Of a DNA stretch of 64,000 nt, positions 1 to 10,284 are shown piece by piece. This DNA comes from Thinopyrum elongatum (taxonomy: Eukaryota; Streptophyta; Magnoliopsida; Poales; Poaceae), in contig CM022299.1 of the NCBI GenBank assembly GCA_011799875.1, positions 351,274,526-351,338,525 on the forward strand, given 5' to 3'. Below the pieces are notes generated by a model, which had not been told where the DNA came from, searched no databases, and was given only the letters and a program-made list of their open reading frames with translations. The position numbers and the translations under genes were made by a program. Each line of letters starts with the position of its first letter. The first letter of the stretch is position 1.

Positions 1-155
1 GGTGGAGGGTGTGGGGCTTCGCGGGTTTTCGCGGCCTCGGTGTACGAATGGGGGCGGATGGGATGGGAGGGGGAACCATGGCTTAGGGACGCGCTTGTCC
101 GAAATGTGTGGTAAGTTACGAAAGTACCCCCACCGATTTGAGCTAGGCGGTTCTT

Positions 156-415
156 TTGGTTCAGGGGTATCACGGGCATTTCGCGTGTCGGGATTTCGCA
201 GGAGGTGGGAGTTTTCGCGCACGTTGTAATTTTGGGATAGCAAGGCATGGGTTGAGATGGAGGGAGTTTTCGGAGCACAACGAGACAAAGAGATATCTTA
301 AACTTTTGGGGTAACAAGGCGTGGGTTGAAGAGGCGGGAGTTTCGCAGCACGATAGACAAAGATGCTAGCTTGAAATTTCGGCATAACAAGGCGCGGCTT
401 GAAATTTCGGGAGAA
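156..415. repeat. Degenerate tandem repeat, about 72 bp unit
   Basis: Units start near 228, 301 and 373, with a more decayed one before 228. Each has the pattern TTTTGGG..AACAAGGCGTGGGTTGA..GGGAGTTT..CAGCACGA..GACAAAGA. The period is 72-73 bp. Function unknown; the array is not part of a gene that I can see. Confidence 0.5.
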
Positions 416-887
416 CAAGCTTAACATGTACAAAAAAAAGACAATTCGCACCTCACTAGAGAGAGCCATGTCCCGTTTTACTATATTACTAGAAATGCAT
501 TCAAATACAACAACAAAAAACTAAAAAAATCGGGACAACAAACTTAACATGTACAGTACCAAATCAATTTGCACTTCCCTCAACAATAAAAAAAACAATT
601 CATGTTGTCTAGCATATGGACTAAATTTGAGTACATTTTCCCTATTTGAATGGGATTGTACTCGGGTTAGTTATACAACCATCTAAATATTATCTTCACA
701 ACACATGACATCAATATAGGAATAGTAAATTCCCATATAAATATGAACTACATGTACATACGATCTCGAATTCAAATATATGTATCCATTTTATGTTGAA
801 TTCAACTCATAATATATGCATGCTCTAGCTAGATGTTCGAAATCTAAACCTTGTATGATACTACATGCAATGTGTTTAACACGCACA

Positions 888-909
888 ACACACACACACA
901 CACACACAC
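888..909. repeat. (AC)n microsatellite
   Basis: Uninterrupted run of about 11 AC dinucleotides, just left of the foldback element boundary. Confidence 0.95.
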
Positions 910-916
910 CATTTAG

Positions 917-1407
917 ACTAGTAAGGTACACGTGCATTGCACGCATGAAATTTGGCAACCAAATTATGAATAAATATCACATTATAGCATGTAAGCTTTG
1001 AGTCATACATGCATGATGTAGATGTTCGTTTAATTCTTATAGTTCATGTCATTCAAAATCAATTAGTTTTTATAAAAAAGCTAATCTATTTTAAGATTCA
1101 TGGAATTGTGCATTGTAAAGCATAAAGTAAAAACAAATAATGGCAATTCATCTAGAAAAAAAATTGGGCAATTATGATACGAAAAATTCTAGAACAAAGG
1201 AGTAGTGCTTGTGTTTTGATGTTTGTGCATTATGCTTAAGTTCAACCATGGAGTCTTCTAGATTGTACATGTGGCAAAATCTGGTGGAATGTAGATGATA
1301 TCCAACAGCCAGTAGTGCTCGGATTTGCCATCTCTGCACCGTCGGATTGGCTTCATCCAACGACCATCTTTCAAAGTTATTCGCACACTATATAGGGGTA
1401 TAGATAT
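917..1407 (+). repeat. Left arm of foldback element
   Basis: Inverted partner of 2751-3243. Shared landmarks include the ends GGTACACGTGCATTGCACG, the stretch around AAACGAACATCTACATCATGC (in opposite sense) and the inner end TATAGGGGTATAGATAT. Confidence 0.85.
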
Positions 1408-2095
1408 GTGATGCGAAAGTCACCCATCATCTCCAATTTGAATAGTGTGTTCATGCACGGATGCAATATGGCCAAACGATGCCTGCCATTGGTATCTCAA
1501 ATTCAAATTAGTCTGACCTTGTTCAATGTGTATACAGTATAGCATGCTCGTTTCCAAACCACACCACACATATCTCAGTTATATTCATGCATGCATGGGT
1601 TTCAAACATCATGATCTCTTATTCAAATATTTGAATTCAACTTTACATTGATTATGACCTCACCTAGTCTTTTACACCCAAACAGTCGTCTTCTCTTTAT
1701 AATTGTACCACTAACTTTCTCTCGTGCATGCATGCACACACACTACCACTCGGCATTATCCATCGCACACATGCAATCTTTTTCTTCAGGCCGGTCTCCC
1801 ATGCATGCACACACACACCTCCCCCTCTTCATCACTTTGGGCATTCTTTATCTCTCACATGCATGCACAACGATCGATGTTCCTATGTGTGTGTATATAT
1901 AGCTAGGTCTTTCCCAGTTTTCCACACAAACCGATCGATCTATATATCTAGTCAGGTCTCACCCTCTTTCCCACGTACACATCGATCAATCTATACCTCT
2001 CTATATAGGATTACATAGCTGATACACCCACATTATCTATCCATCGTCCCCCTCTCATCATCCATGCCTTCCGCTTCATCTCTCAGATGCGCGCA

Positions 2096-2280
2096 CAGTG
2101 GCGAAGACAGGGGGCAGCAAGGGTCCTGCCCCCCTAACATCACTATATACTGAGGCTAATATGAATGCGATCAGTAGATCAATTGTTGGTAAAATGGTTT
2201 AAGTTGATGAATTGGCCCTCCCCGTAAAGGATTAGCAATGCTTGGCCCCCTAGCTCATTTATTTTTCATGGCTCTACCAC
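2096..2280. mobile_element. hAT-like MITE inside the foldback element
   Basis: A 185 bp insertion beginning CAGTGGCGAAG and ending CTCTACCAC, flanked by perfect 8 bp copies of TGCGCGCA at 2088-2095 and 2281-2288. An 8 bp target duplication and CAGTGGCG..CCAC(TG) ends are typical of hAT elements in plants. Its interior has the gene-free GGCAGCA..GGCCCCCTAGCTC pattern often seen in grass repeats. It is too short to encode a transposase, so it depends on one supplied in trans. Confidence 0.7.
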
Positions 2281-2730
2281 TGCGCGCAACCGTGCACGTT
2301 CTCGCCCCCTCTCTTTAAATATCGATCTCGCACTTGTGCACTCCTTCATAGTCTCCCTCCACTTGGCCCCTCGCACCATCTTCCAGCACCCCACCCCCCA
2401 TATCCCAGTGCTTGTACGCTCATAGAGCTCTTCCCTCTATCTATCTCTATCGATATCTCGTGCGGTCGACCCTTCCCCTCCCTTCTCGTATATCACCCCG
2501 GCCCCATGCACATACATGTATGTATATAGGCCTCTCCTTCACACAAATTGCATTGACACGTATTCCCTCACTATATCTTAGTATCTCTCACACACACGGA
2601 CTATGTGTTCGAAAGAGAAGAGGTGCACACACGCACTTGTTCCCACATACAAACGCGCGGGTGCACGGTGGAGCACACTTGTACAAAAAATGAGCGTGTA
2701 GAAAGGCTTTAGATGATGTGCCACTAGTCT

Positions 2731-2760
2731 ATATCTATATATCTATATCTATATCTATAC
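2731..2760. repeat. TATCTA-type microsatellite
   Basis: Five or so copies of ATATCT in tandem at the inner edge of the right foldback arm. Confidence 0.85.
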
Positions 2761-3243
2761 CCCTATATTGAGTGCGAATAAAATTGAAAGATGGTTGTTG
2801 GATGAGGCCAATCAGACGATGCAGAGATGGCAAATCCGAGCACTACTGGCCATTGGATATCATCTACATTCCACCAGATTCTGACGCATGTACAATCTAG
2901 AAGACTCCATGGTTGAACTTAAGCATAATGCGCAAACCTCAAAACACAAGTACTTCTCCTTTGTTCTAGAATCTTCCGTATCATAATTGCCCAAACTTTT
3001 TTTCTAGTTGAATTCCCATTATTTGTTTTTACTTTATGCATTACAACGCACAATTCCATGAATCATAAAATAGATTAACTTTTTTATAAAAACTAATTGA
3101 TTTTGAATGAGATGAACTATTAAGAATTAAACGAACATCTACATCATGCATATATGACTCAAAGCTTACATGCTATAGTGTGGTATTTATTCATAATTTG
3201 GTTGCCAAATCTCATGCGTGCAATGCACGTGTACCTTACTAGT
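2751..3243 (-). repeat. Right arm of foldback element
   Basis: Reverse complement of 917-1407 with small indels and substitutions. The arm ends in CGTGTACCTTACTAGT. Confidence 0.85.
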
Positions 3244-3730
3244 ACTTCCAGTATGTGCAAAACACGTAAATTAGAATTCCAATGGCACGCTACACAGGGT
3301 CTCTCCCTTTTTCAATTAATATATTATGATTAAAATGATGTGGGGGCATCCATGAAGCCACGTGGCACATGTGGAGGCGTTGTCGTGACCTCCTCGTGTG
3401 GATTGATCATAGTGACGTGCTGCTGGTTCCAGAAGAATGTACTCGTCCTCTCTCACGCACACTGGCAGTACATGCACGAAGCGAAGATGTTCACGCACAC
3501 ACTTATTCCCTCGCACGCACACGCGGGTACACGGTGGGACGTATTTTTGTACGAAGATCCACCCCATGTGATAATTTGACGCGTGTAAAGTCGTTCACTT
3601 CATTGATGGTCAATTAATACAGTGCATGCAAATTGAGTGGATGTGAGGGAGGAAATAGTTCAGAAAGACATTACTACTCCACTGCATGCATGGGAGTAGT
3701 TACATTAAATCATGTGTTGCTTCCATTGAT
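3244..3730. other. Intergenic, no gene seen
   Basis: Overlapping short ORFs on both strands around 3320-3610 share the same bases, have no domain, and have no start context that favours one of them. Confidence 0.5.
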
Positions 3731-4005
3731 CTCCTTCGTATTTTGTGCCAATTTTTGACCATAATTTTAAGTAACACAATATTTATGCATGTCATAAAAA
3801 TTAATGTCATGGAAAACTATGTTCAAATGTGATTACAATGATATAAATTTTTATGACATGCATTAACATTTTCTTAGTTAAAATTTTCGTCAAAAATTGG
3901 CAAAAAATAAAAAGGGGGCCAATAAACCAGGACGCAGGCAGGATGATCAATTTTTGCCTGGGTTACTGTTGGTGGCCTTTGTATTTAAATATGGACGGAG
4001 TGGAG
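3731..4005. mobile_element. Stowaway-like MITE, degenerate
   Basis: Starts CTCCTTCGTATTTTGTGCC and has the large internal palindrome of a Triticeae Stowaway type: GCATGTCATAAAAATT near 3787 returns inverted as AATTTTTATGACATGC near 3846. The outer end ATGGACGGAGTGGAG at 3991-4005 resembles the inverted CTCC..CCGT end. The last 75 bp look rearranged, so the right boundary is uncertain. No clean TA duplication. Confidence 0.5.
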
Positions 4006-4088
4006 TAGTAGTACTATCTTTATCTTAGCCTCGTAGGGCTCTCCCAGCGCCTACGCTCGCCTCCCCGCCTCGCCCACCGGATCCCGCC

Positions 4089-4628
4089 ATGGAGGATCCC
4101 GCCATGCATAATCCCTTAGATCCCAGGATCCCGCGGGCTGCCCTCTCGTTGCGGCCCGCAGCACTGCCGCCTTTGAGTGAAACCCACATGTGTTTCAGAG
4201 GGGATCCATTGCTCTGGAATCACAGATCAGCGGCGCCGGAGGACATGCCAGGGCTGCGTTTCAGGTGGTGGGCAGCAAGGGCAAATCAGATCAAGGAAGC
4301 GTCGCATCGATTGGAGACAAGTTCGAAGGAGTTGCGCCTGGCGAAGCACAAGGCGGAGGCGCAAGTCGATCTCAGGGAAGAGATGCTGAGGGATGTTAGC
4401 ATCTGGCAGTGTCGCGTTGATTTCGAGCGGGGGCTAATGGCAGAGATCATATTCACAGAGTCGACTGCGAAGGAAAGAACGCGCATGCCTGCGGAATGGC
4501 ATGAGCAGCCGGTGCAACTATTCAAATGGGCGGTAGGAGAAGCCAAATCGCAGGACCAGCTACGGCGGCGCCGCTGGGCATGCATCGTAGGCGAGGTGAG
4601 CTGCCCTCCTTCCCCGCCAGCGATGTAG
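4089..4628 (+). CDS. Hypothetical 179-residue protein, weak gene candidate
   Basis: Open from an ATG at 4089 in good context (GCCATGG), with a second in-frame ATG eight bases downstream of a repeated GATCCCGCCATG. A TATTTAAAT lies near 3983. The middle and C-terminal parts are rich in Glu, Lys, Arg and Trp. The stretch ending LRRRRWACIVGEV resembles, in position and residues, the KVRRRWWAYMSKVE segment of the pseudogene pair at 16090-17703, so it may be a distant member of the same family. No known domain recognised. It could also be a chance ORF in GC-rich DNA. Confidence 0.35.
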   Translation: MEDPAMHNPLDPRIPRAALSLRPAALPPLSETHMCFRGDPLLWNHRSAAPEDMPGLRFRWWAARANQIKEASHRLETSSKELRLAKHKAEAQVDLREEMLRDVSIWQCRVDFERGLMAEIIFTESTAKERTRMPAEWHEQPVQLFKWAVGEAKSQDQLRRRRWACIVGEVSCPPSPPAM

Positions 4629-5165
4629 TGACCTACTCGGTTGCTGCTGCAGCGAACTTGCAGCGCCATGGCGGTTTGCAACCGTGACAATCACTCCATC
4701 TATATGTATTGTATTCCTGTGAAAATACTTGGTCATTTGGAAAAAGATGGTAATTGATTTATCACTAGTTTTTGAATGCTTGGTCGTGAAAATCACCCGA
4801 AGCCACAACCAGAAGTCTCCATCGCGTAATACTTACGGTCGGTGGCACCAACAGACGGTCGGTTGGACCCGCATCTCATCGAAGGGACACGCATCGGCTT
4901 GGTCTGACATGTACGACCAGTTACATCACTGACTTGTGCGACCGCATTTCAATAGTAGTACTTGAAATTTGTGTTCCAGGAAACTCATCAGGAGCAGTTT
5001 CGGGCCTCGAAACCAAAACCATCAATTAATCTTTAGCTTGTTCCCATCACATTCCAAAGTAGTACTACCATGCTATAATTAAGTGCAAACCTGATCACAC
5101 CTAGTACGTATCAAACCTGAACATGTTCCCACTACGCAGGTTTTAGTACTAGTGCTAGCACTAGG
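4629..5165. other. Intergenic, probable upstream region of the 5245 pseudogene
   Basis: No coding region. CAGACGGTCGGTTGGACC near 4850 resembles CAGACGGTCGGTCGGTCTGG near 12699, suggesting shared upstream sequence between duplicated loci. Confidence 0.4.
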
Positions 5166-5174
5166 TTATAAAAA
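5166..5174 (+). promoter_or_regulatory. TATA box of the 5245 pseudogene
   Basis: TTATAAAAA lies about 79 bp upstream of the ATG at 5245, a usual distance for a plant gene with a short 5' leader. Confidence 0.55.
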
Positions 5175-5244
5175 GGGGAACTACCTAGCCGAAAATCACT
5201 CTACCTTCCTCCTCATAAGTCTTTCTTGTTCGTCCGTCCTTGCC

Positions 5245-5964
5245 ATGGCCGGTGTGCAGAGCTCTAGGCCAAGAACTACTCATAAAAAGGGAGCGGCGAC
5301 CAAGGCCGCGGAAAAAAAAGAGGGCTCGCCGCCTCGCAGAGACCTCAAAAGATCTCTCACGGGCAGGCGAGGGCTCCTAGGAGCGCCCTAGCCGTGGAGG
5401 CGAACATGCGAGCTGGCGGTGCTGGAGTCATTATCCCTCGACGACATGCCCGATCAGCTCAATAAGCAGAAGGAGTTCATCGACGGCTTGGTGGAGCTGC
5501 TGAAGGAGAGCCTCGACGACATGCCTGCTGAGCTCAATAAGAAGGAGGAGTTGACCGCCGGCTTGGTGATGCTGCTGAAGGAGAGCATTGCCTCAGGTAA
5601 GAAGGCGACCAACAAAATCCTGCAACTTCAGGAGGACAAGGCGAAGCTCCGCCACGAGCTCGACCTGCTGAAGGAGGAGAACGCCAGCTGAAAGAAGCTG
5701 CATGAGAAGAGTAGTTCCTCGGTGAAGATGCTGCACGCCCTCATCATGGAACAGAAGGAGGAGTTGGCGAAGCTCCGCATCGAGCACCCGACTGCTGTCA
5801 AGGTACGTAATGCCGCCGTGGAAGAGATGATGAAGGCTCGCGTCGAGAAATCCCGCGTCATGGACAGAATGAAGAAGATGGCGGAGGAGATGCGCGAGGA
5901 GATGGAGGTCGTGGAGGCGATGAAGAAGCAGTTACGACTCCGCGGCCAGCAACCCTTCATGTAG
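5245..5964 (+). pseudogene. Coiled-coil protein pseudogene with two in-frame stops
   Basis: Starts at an ATG in strong context (TTGCCATGGCC), with a TATA box 79 bp upstream. One reading frame of 240 codons runs to TAG at 5962-5964, broken only by TAG at 5389-5391 and TGA at 5689-5691; no frameshift is needed. The N-terminal 48 codons are basic (Lys/Arg-rich). The rest is Leu/Glu/Lys-rich with heptad-like spacing, so a long coiled coil is expected. A 25-residue unit (SLDDMP..LLKE) is tandemly duplicated. No known domain recognised; it looks like a grass-specific family. Readthrough or a polymorphic functional allele elsewhere cannot be excluded. Confidence 0.65.
5434..5583 (+). repeat. 75 bp tandem duplication within coding frame
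   Basis: Two 25-codon units, 5434-5508 and 5509-5583, both beginning SLDDMP and ending LLKE. The duplication keeps frame and coiled-coil register. Confidence 0.85.
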
Positions 5965-6287
5965 TAGAGAGTAGCACCCCAGATTTGTGTGTGCGTCTTC
6001 CTTCTTTTTTGGGGGGGATAATCTTCCTTCTTTTGCTCCTGTCTTTCTTCTTTTGCTTCGGGTGTTTCGCCGCACGTGTCACGTTCTCTGCGAGGCATGA
6101 ATAGAAAAATGCTAACGATGAGCGGCGCCGTGGGATCGATGACTAGCAAATTAGATCATTTTTATTGCCATATCGCACTGGGCTACCGTGTTTCGTGCTC
6201 CTCCGTCGTACTAGTACTCCAGTGGAAAACTTGAGTATACCGCACGGTTCTTTGCTCCTCCTCAGGTCATCGGCAACATTTATACGA

Positions 6288-6490
6288 GCAGTCAAATCAC
6301 AAGGCCCTGCCTTCCAGCAGTAATGAGCCGTCAAATCACAAAGGCCCTCGCCTCTCATGAAACCGACCAAGCGATACTGCCCCACCATCTAGCCTTTGAA
6401 ATGTATACTTTTGTACAGTAGTAGTATCGATGGATTGCGCCATGGAGCAAAACTAACAAGATGAAATTAAAGAAAAAAGGTGGTACATAT
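6288..6490 (+). repeat. Copy 1 of a dispersed direct repeat (upstream-type sequence)
   Basis: Shares with 12432-12663 an ordered series of blocks: GTCAAATCACA..GGCCC, AGCAGTAA.GAGCCGTCAAATCAC, CCGACTA/CAA.GCGA.ACTGCCCC and GATTGCGCCATGGAGCAAA, ending near a GGTACA. Same orientation, 6.1 kb apart, with the CACTA element between them. Confidence 0.65.
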
Positions 6491-6757
6491 AGAGAGCGCT
6501 CGTCGCCAAATTAGGCATATAGTACTATTAAAAAAGCTAGTACGTGCTTAGATGGGGTGCTAAAGTCTATTAAAGAAATTAGCATACCTATTTAATTCTT
6601 TGACAACTAAACTCCTTCATGCTTTGGGTAAACTTCTCTCATTTAAGTTTTTTTTAGAATTACATATCTCATTTAAGTGTTTTGCGTATGTGGCATGCTT
6701 AGAGCGTGGTTAATAATATAGCGAACTGTTGGCTATATGATGTTGGCCATATATATT
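6491..6757. other. AT-rich spacer, no gene seen
   Basis: No ORF or recognisable element. The pattern GCGAACTGTTGGCTATATGATG near 6720 resembles degenerate MITE remnants. Confidence 0.5.
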
Positions 6758-7149
6758 CACTACTAGGGAAAGCCTTATACACAGAATCTTACCAGCAGCG
6801 TGGTTTAAAATAAGGCACTACTGCTACTTAGCAGTAGCGAGTGGAAACAAACCACGCTACTGCTACCCACGTAGCAGTAGCGTGTTAGCAAAACACCGCG
6901 CTACTACTACAATTGCCACGACGTTGCCGCCAGACTAGGTATAGTAGTAGCGCCGGTTTTGTAAACGCGCTACTGCTATTGAACTTAGCAGCAGCGCTTT
7001 TCGCCAACCCGCGCTACTGCTAAGTTCAATACTATCTTCCCCAACCGGCCGCCCCCACTCTCCCTCTCCACTCTCACTCTCACTCCCCTGCACCCCCAGT
7101 CATCCGCTGCCGCAGTTCCCCGACCACCGTCGTCGACCGCCGCCGCCGA

Positions 7150-7535
7150 CGCTCCTGCTCCTCCTCCACGGAGGAAGGAAAGAAAGAAGAAGAAGACAGA
7201 AGAAGAGAGAGAAGAAAGCAAAGAAGAAGAAGAAGTAAAGAAAGCAAGGCGATGCAAGGGAAAAAAAGAAAGAAGAAAGGAAAGATAAGAAGGCAGGAAG
7301 ACCAAAGAGAAAAGAGCTAGGAGAGAGGAGCCAACAAAGTAAGGCACTCGACGGAGAGATAAAAAGCACAAAGGAGAGGTAGTCAAAGAGTTAAAAGAAA
7401 AAAGAAGAAAGACAAGAAACACAAAAACTGGCAAAACGAGGTCGGAACAAAGAAAGCATCCCCCACTTACAACGCAAAAAAAACTGAAAAGAAGAGAAAA
7501 AAACGAAGCAAGGCACGACAAAGCAAACAACACGA
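7150..7535 (+). repeat. Purine-rich tract (GAA/GAAA)
   Basis: About 380 bases almost entirely A and G on the plus strand, with few pyrimidine interruptions. Long ORFs on either strand here are by-products of the composition. It lies just inside the left subterminal region of the CACTA element, likely in the leader of its gene. Confidence 0.85.
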
Positions 7536-8532
7536 AAGCCTCAGCACCTCTCCATCGAGCCTACCTCATCCAGTCCTCACTACAGCACAATCACTCCAAC
7601 CCCCCTCCCTCCCTCCATCTCTCCTAACCCTAAAAGGTTTACTGTTCTTGTATAATGTAGTTTTTTTACTGTTTTTTAGTAAGAAAATTAATTATTTTTA
7701 TTTATAGTAAGTGCTTAGTTGAACTGGTTGAATTAATAGAACTAGTTTATTTTTAGTAAGAAAATTTAGGTATATGAGATTTGATGATCTAATTAAAATT
7801 TTACTATAGAACTAGTTTATTTTTAGTAAGAAAATTAATAGAACTAGTTTATTTTTAGTAAGTGCTTAGTTGAATTAATAGAACTAGTTGAATTTATGTC
7901 ATTATCACTTTGTCATCAAAGAATGCTATATAAGATTTGATGATCTAAAATTTTACTCGGTGGAATATGCAGGCTTTGTAGAGTTGTGTCTCCTTGGAGT
8001 GATCATCATCCGAGCTACCTCTACTTTCTCTACACCCAATTCGGTGAGCTAAAAGTCCACCTCCTCCTTCTCTACTCCTCGGTGTTAAATAGAGTAGAAC
8101 TAGGGTATTTAGTTATGCTTCTTAACCAAATGAAATGTTTGGGTTATAAGATATATTGAAATGTTTTTGTCAATATTGAACCATTGAAATGCAATGAGCA
8201 CCAGTTTAAGCATCGTTGTATGTGTATGGACATCTTTGTATCGCAGGGAAAATCCGAGTGGCCTATGTTTTGCCGGAGTGTTGATTCATTTCCGTTCCAG
8301 CAAATTTCAGGCGCTCGATATGTCCTATTTTAGCAAAGGTCATGTCGGATTTTTCCGTGAATTAAAGCATGACTTGTGCTAGCATATGTAGGAAATATCG
8401 AGTGCCCCGGATTTGCTAGAAAGAGAAGTAAACGACATTTCAAGTTGACTTTAAGTCTGTCGGGGCTCCATACATGACAGTCAAAAAATCAGTGAGGGAG
8501 AGTCTCCACCATATATGAGAGAAGAAGAATCC

Positions 8533-8634
8533 CGACTGTTGTCGTGGGGGTAGCTTCTCCTTCGTTCCTGTGTGCTAGACAAATTGGTGTAATGCACTCA
8601 GGAACGAAGGGAGGAGCTACCATCACCGACGGTC
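8533..8634. repeat. Imperfect hairpin in CACTA interior
   Basis: Left arm 8533-8570 (GACTGTTGTCG..TTCGTTCCTG) pairs with right arm 8599-8634 (CAGGAACGAAGG..GACGGTC), with a 28 nt loop and few mismatches. Weaker pairing extends outward (CACCATATAT against ATATATACACC). It resembles a young microRNA-type or siRNA-generating foldback, but no mature product can be inferred from sequence alone. Confidence 0.65.
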
Positions 8635-8784
8635 GAATATATACACCACGTGAGCTGAGAGTTTTCAAGAAAATACTCGACAGACAGATAGTCAACCCGT
8701 GATGAATAATAATGATCTAATTTAGTTTTTGTAGTACATATCTTTAATTTTAGAAGTTTAATCTTTGAATTATGAACATAGGAA

Positions 8785-9977
8785 ATGTCGTCCGACGACG
8801 ATAGGCTCTCGGAGTGCGACTAGTGCGGCGATGACTGGGGTATGTGCGACAGGCCTCACCTGGTACAAGGTCGGTGCTTCAGTATTAAACTCCAGGAGAC
8901 CTTCGATGTTGAAACGGTACGCAACGACGACAAGTGTTTTTTCGTAATTAAGCACGACTTCTGCTTCTTCAACGTGTAATTTTCGTCTTTTACAATTCGA
9001 CTAGCTTATCCCATGCCATGCAAGATGCTATGTCTTGGAGAGGATGAATTTTGAAGATCATGAAAGTATGGAAACAAAGATAGTTCACCTAAGGACCCAT
9101 CATGGTACAGATTTTGCTGTAAATCTTTACAATTCTGAGAGAGTATCCCATTTTGGTTGCCCGAATTGGGAAGCACTTTGCAAGATGTATGCTTTTCATG
9201 AGGGTATGCTTGTCACCTTGGATCTTGGTGATCCTGACGAAGATAATATGGACATTTGGGTCCTTGTTGATACGCTTCCAATTCTACCGCTATGTGAGTT
9301 TCTCAAATATAGTTATTAAGTAATTTATATTATTTATTTCAAAATAGTTGACAGCTTATTTTCATTGATAGCTTATTTTCATTCTTCAAAGAATGTGCGG
9401 AAGATGGTAGACAGAACCTACTACACCGATGGCATAGAATTAACTTATCGGGAGAAAGATCATCTGATCTCATTTATTAATGATCTTGAGAATTACAATA
9501 TCTATTATCAAACTCCTGCACATTATGGTCAATACGTGCCACTAGTGCACGTGTTGAACTATGGTAACATCCATGGAGATGTCATGGTAAGATTTTTTAC
9601 TATTACGACATCCAAGCATCTTTTGCATAAATTCTTCTAAAACTAAACTACATTGCTAACTACGAAGTTATTATTATGTTTTTCAACAGAAAATCCCGAA
9701 GGATTGTGTGCCTCATCTGATGTTTCCGAATGGTTGCCTTGATGTTATGAGCTTACGGCCAGGTCATCCTACGCATCACTGCTGTTCATATCGGATTTCT
9801 AAAACCGATGAAGACATGACAATCAAAGATTGGAAAAAATGCATGGTCACTCGTAGGGAGCTACTTGGAAGCAACATTGTGCAAAGCGCAAGAATTGGAG
9901 ACAGGATAATCTCCATTCTCCATAATGGAGAGTCGGGGCCTATCTTGTTTTATGCTATTTTACCTAAGAGAAGGTAG
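8785..9977 (+). pseudogene. B3-like (pseudobarrel) DNA-binding gene within CACTA, one in-frame stop
   Basis: Four exons can be read in consistent phase: 8785-8975, 9025-9293, 9372-9586 and 9690-9977 (stop TAG). Introns 2 and 3 have good GT..AG ends (GTGAGT..GATAG and GTAAGA..CAACAG). Intron 1 would be only 49 bp, so that join is less sure. Exon 1 has TAG at codon 13 (8821-8823) where a sense codon is expected. Exon 2 (..WEALCKMYAFHEGMLVTLDLGD..) and exon 4 (KIPKDCVPHLMF..IGDRIISILHNGESG..) each resemble B3/pseudobarrel halves, so the product may have two such domains. It is likely a captured host gene or the element's accessory protein. The B3 assignment is by residue pattern only. Confidence 0.6.
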
Positions 9978-10064
9978 TAGGTCCTATAAAAGAGGAGTAG
10001 GTCCTAGGTACAATGTGTTATTATGTGCTACAATGTGTTAGCTAGAGTTGATGATGATGATCAT

Positions 10065-10157
10065 GAGGAGTTGTTATATGACAATGAGGAGTTGTTATAT
10101 GACAATGAGGAGTTGTTATATGATAATGATGATCATGAGGAGTTGTTATATGACAAT
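10065..10157 (+). repeat. 21 bp tandem repeat, four copies
   Basis: Unit GAGGAGTTGTTATATGACAAT starts at 10065, 10086 and 10107, and again at 10137 after a short insert. It is embedded in an ATG/ATGATGATG-rich stretch 3' of the CACTA-borne gene. Confidence 0.85.
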
Positions 10158-10213
10158 GATGTATTATGATGATAAGTTGTTAATGATATGATGATGATGA
10201 TTTATTATATCAT

Positions 10214-10284
10214 TGGGTGAAAGAACCGTGGATTAGTTTCAAGTGATCCATCCACTAGAAACTAATCCTCGGTTCTTTCACCCA
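10214..10284. repeat. Near-perfect 27 bp hairpin near CACTA 3' end
   Basis: 10214-10240 (TGGGTGAAAGAACC..) and 10258-10284 (..GGTTCTTTCACCCA) are reverse complements over 27 bp with one mismatch, separated by a 17 nt loop. The stem lies between the gene and the right subterminal repeats. Confidence 0.9.

Larger units (their letters stand above)
1..916. other. Intergenic start of window, no gene seen
   Basis: No convincing coding region on either strand. The first 420 bases are richer in G and hold a degenerate tandem repeat (listed separately); the rest is AT-rich without recognisable elements. Confidence 0.6.
917..3243. mobile_element. Long-inverted-repeat (foldback) DNA transposon, non-autonomous
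   Basis: About 490 bp at the left end (917-1407) returns reverse-complemented at the right end (2751-3243) with only scattered mismatches. The shared outer end reads ACTAGTAAGGTACACGTGC. If the terminus is GTAAGGTACACG, each side is flanked by TA, but the palindrome ACTAGT makes the exact boundary ambiguous. The 1.3 kb interior has no transposase ORF, only pyrimidine-rich low-complexity sequence, TATCTA repeats and a nested MITE. Superfamily not assigned; a Mutator-like, Mariner-like or solo foldback origin are all possible. The divergence between the arms indicates an old insertion. Confidence 0.8.

Noticed and set aside
3316..3617. Three overlapping ORFs of about 80 codons on both strands
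   Set aside because: They share the same bases, have no domain, and none has a better start context.
6985..7533. 182-codon minus-strand ORF rich in Phe, Leu and Ser
   Set aside because: It is the pyrimidine complement of the purine tract; composition alone gives F/S/L codons and no stop.
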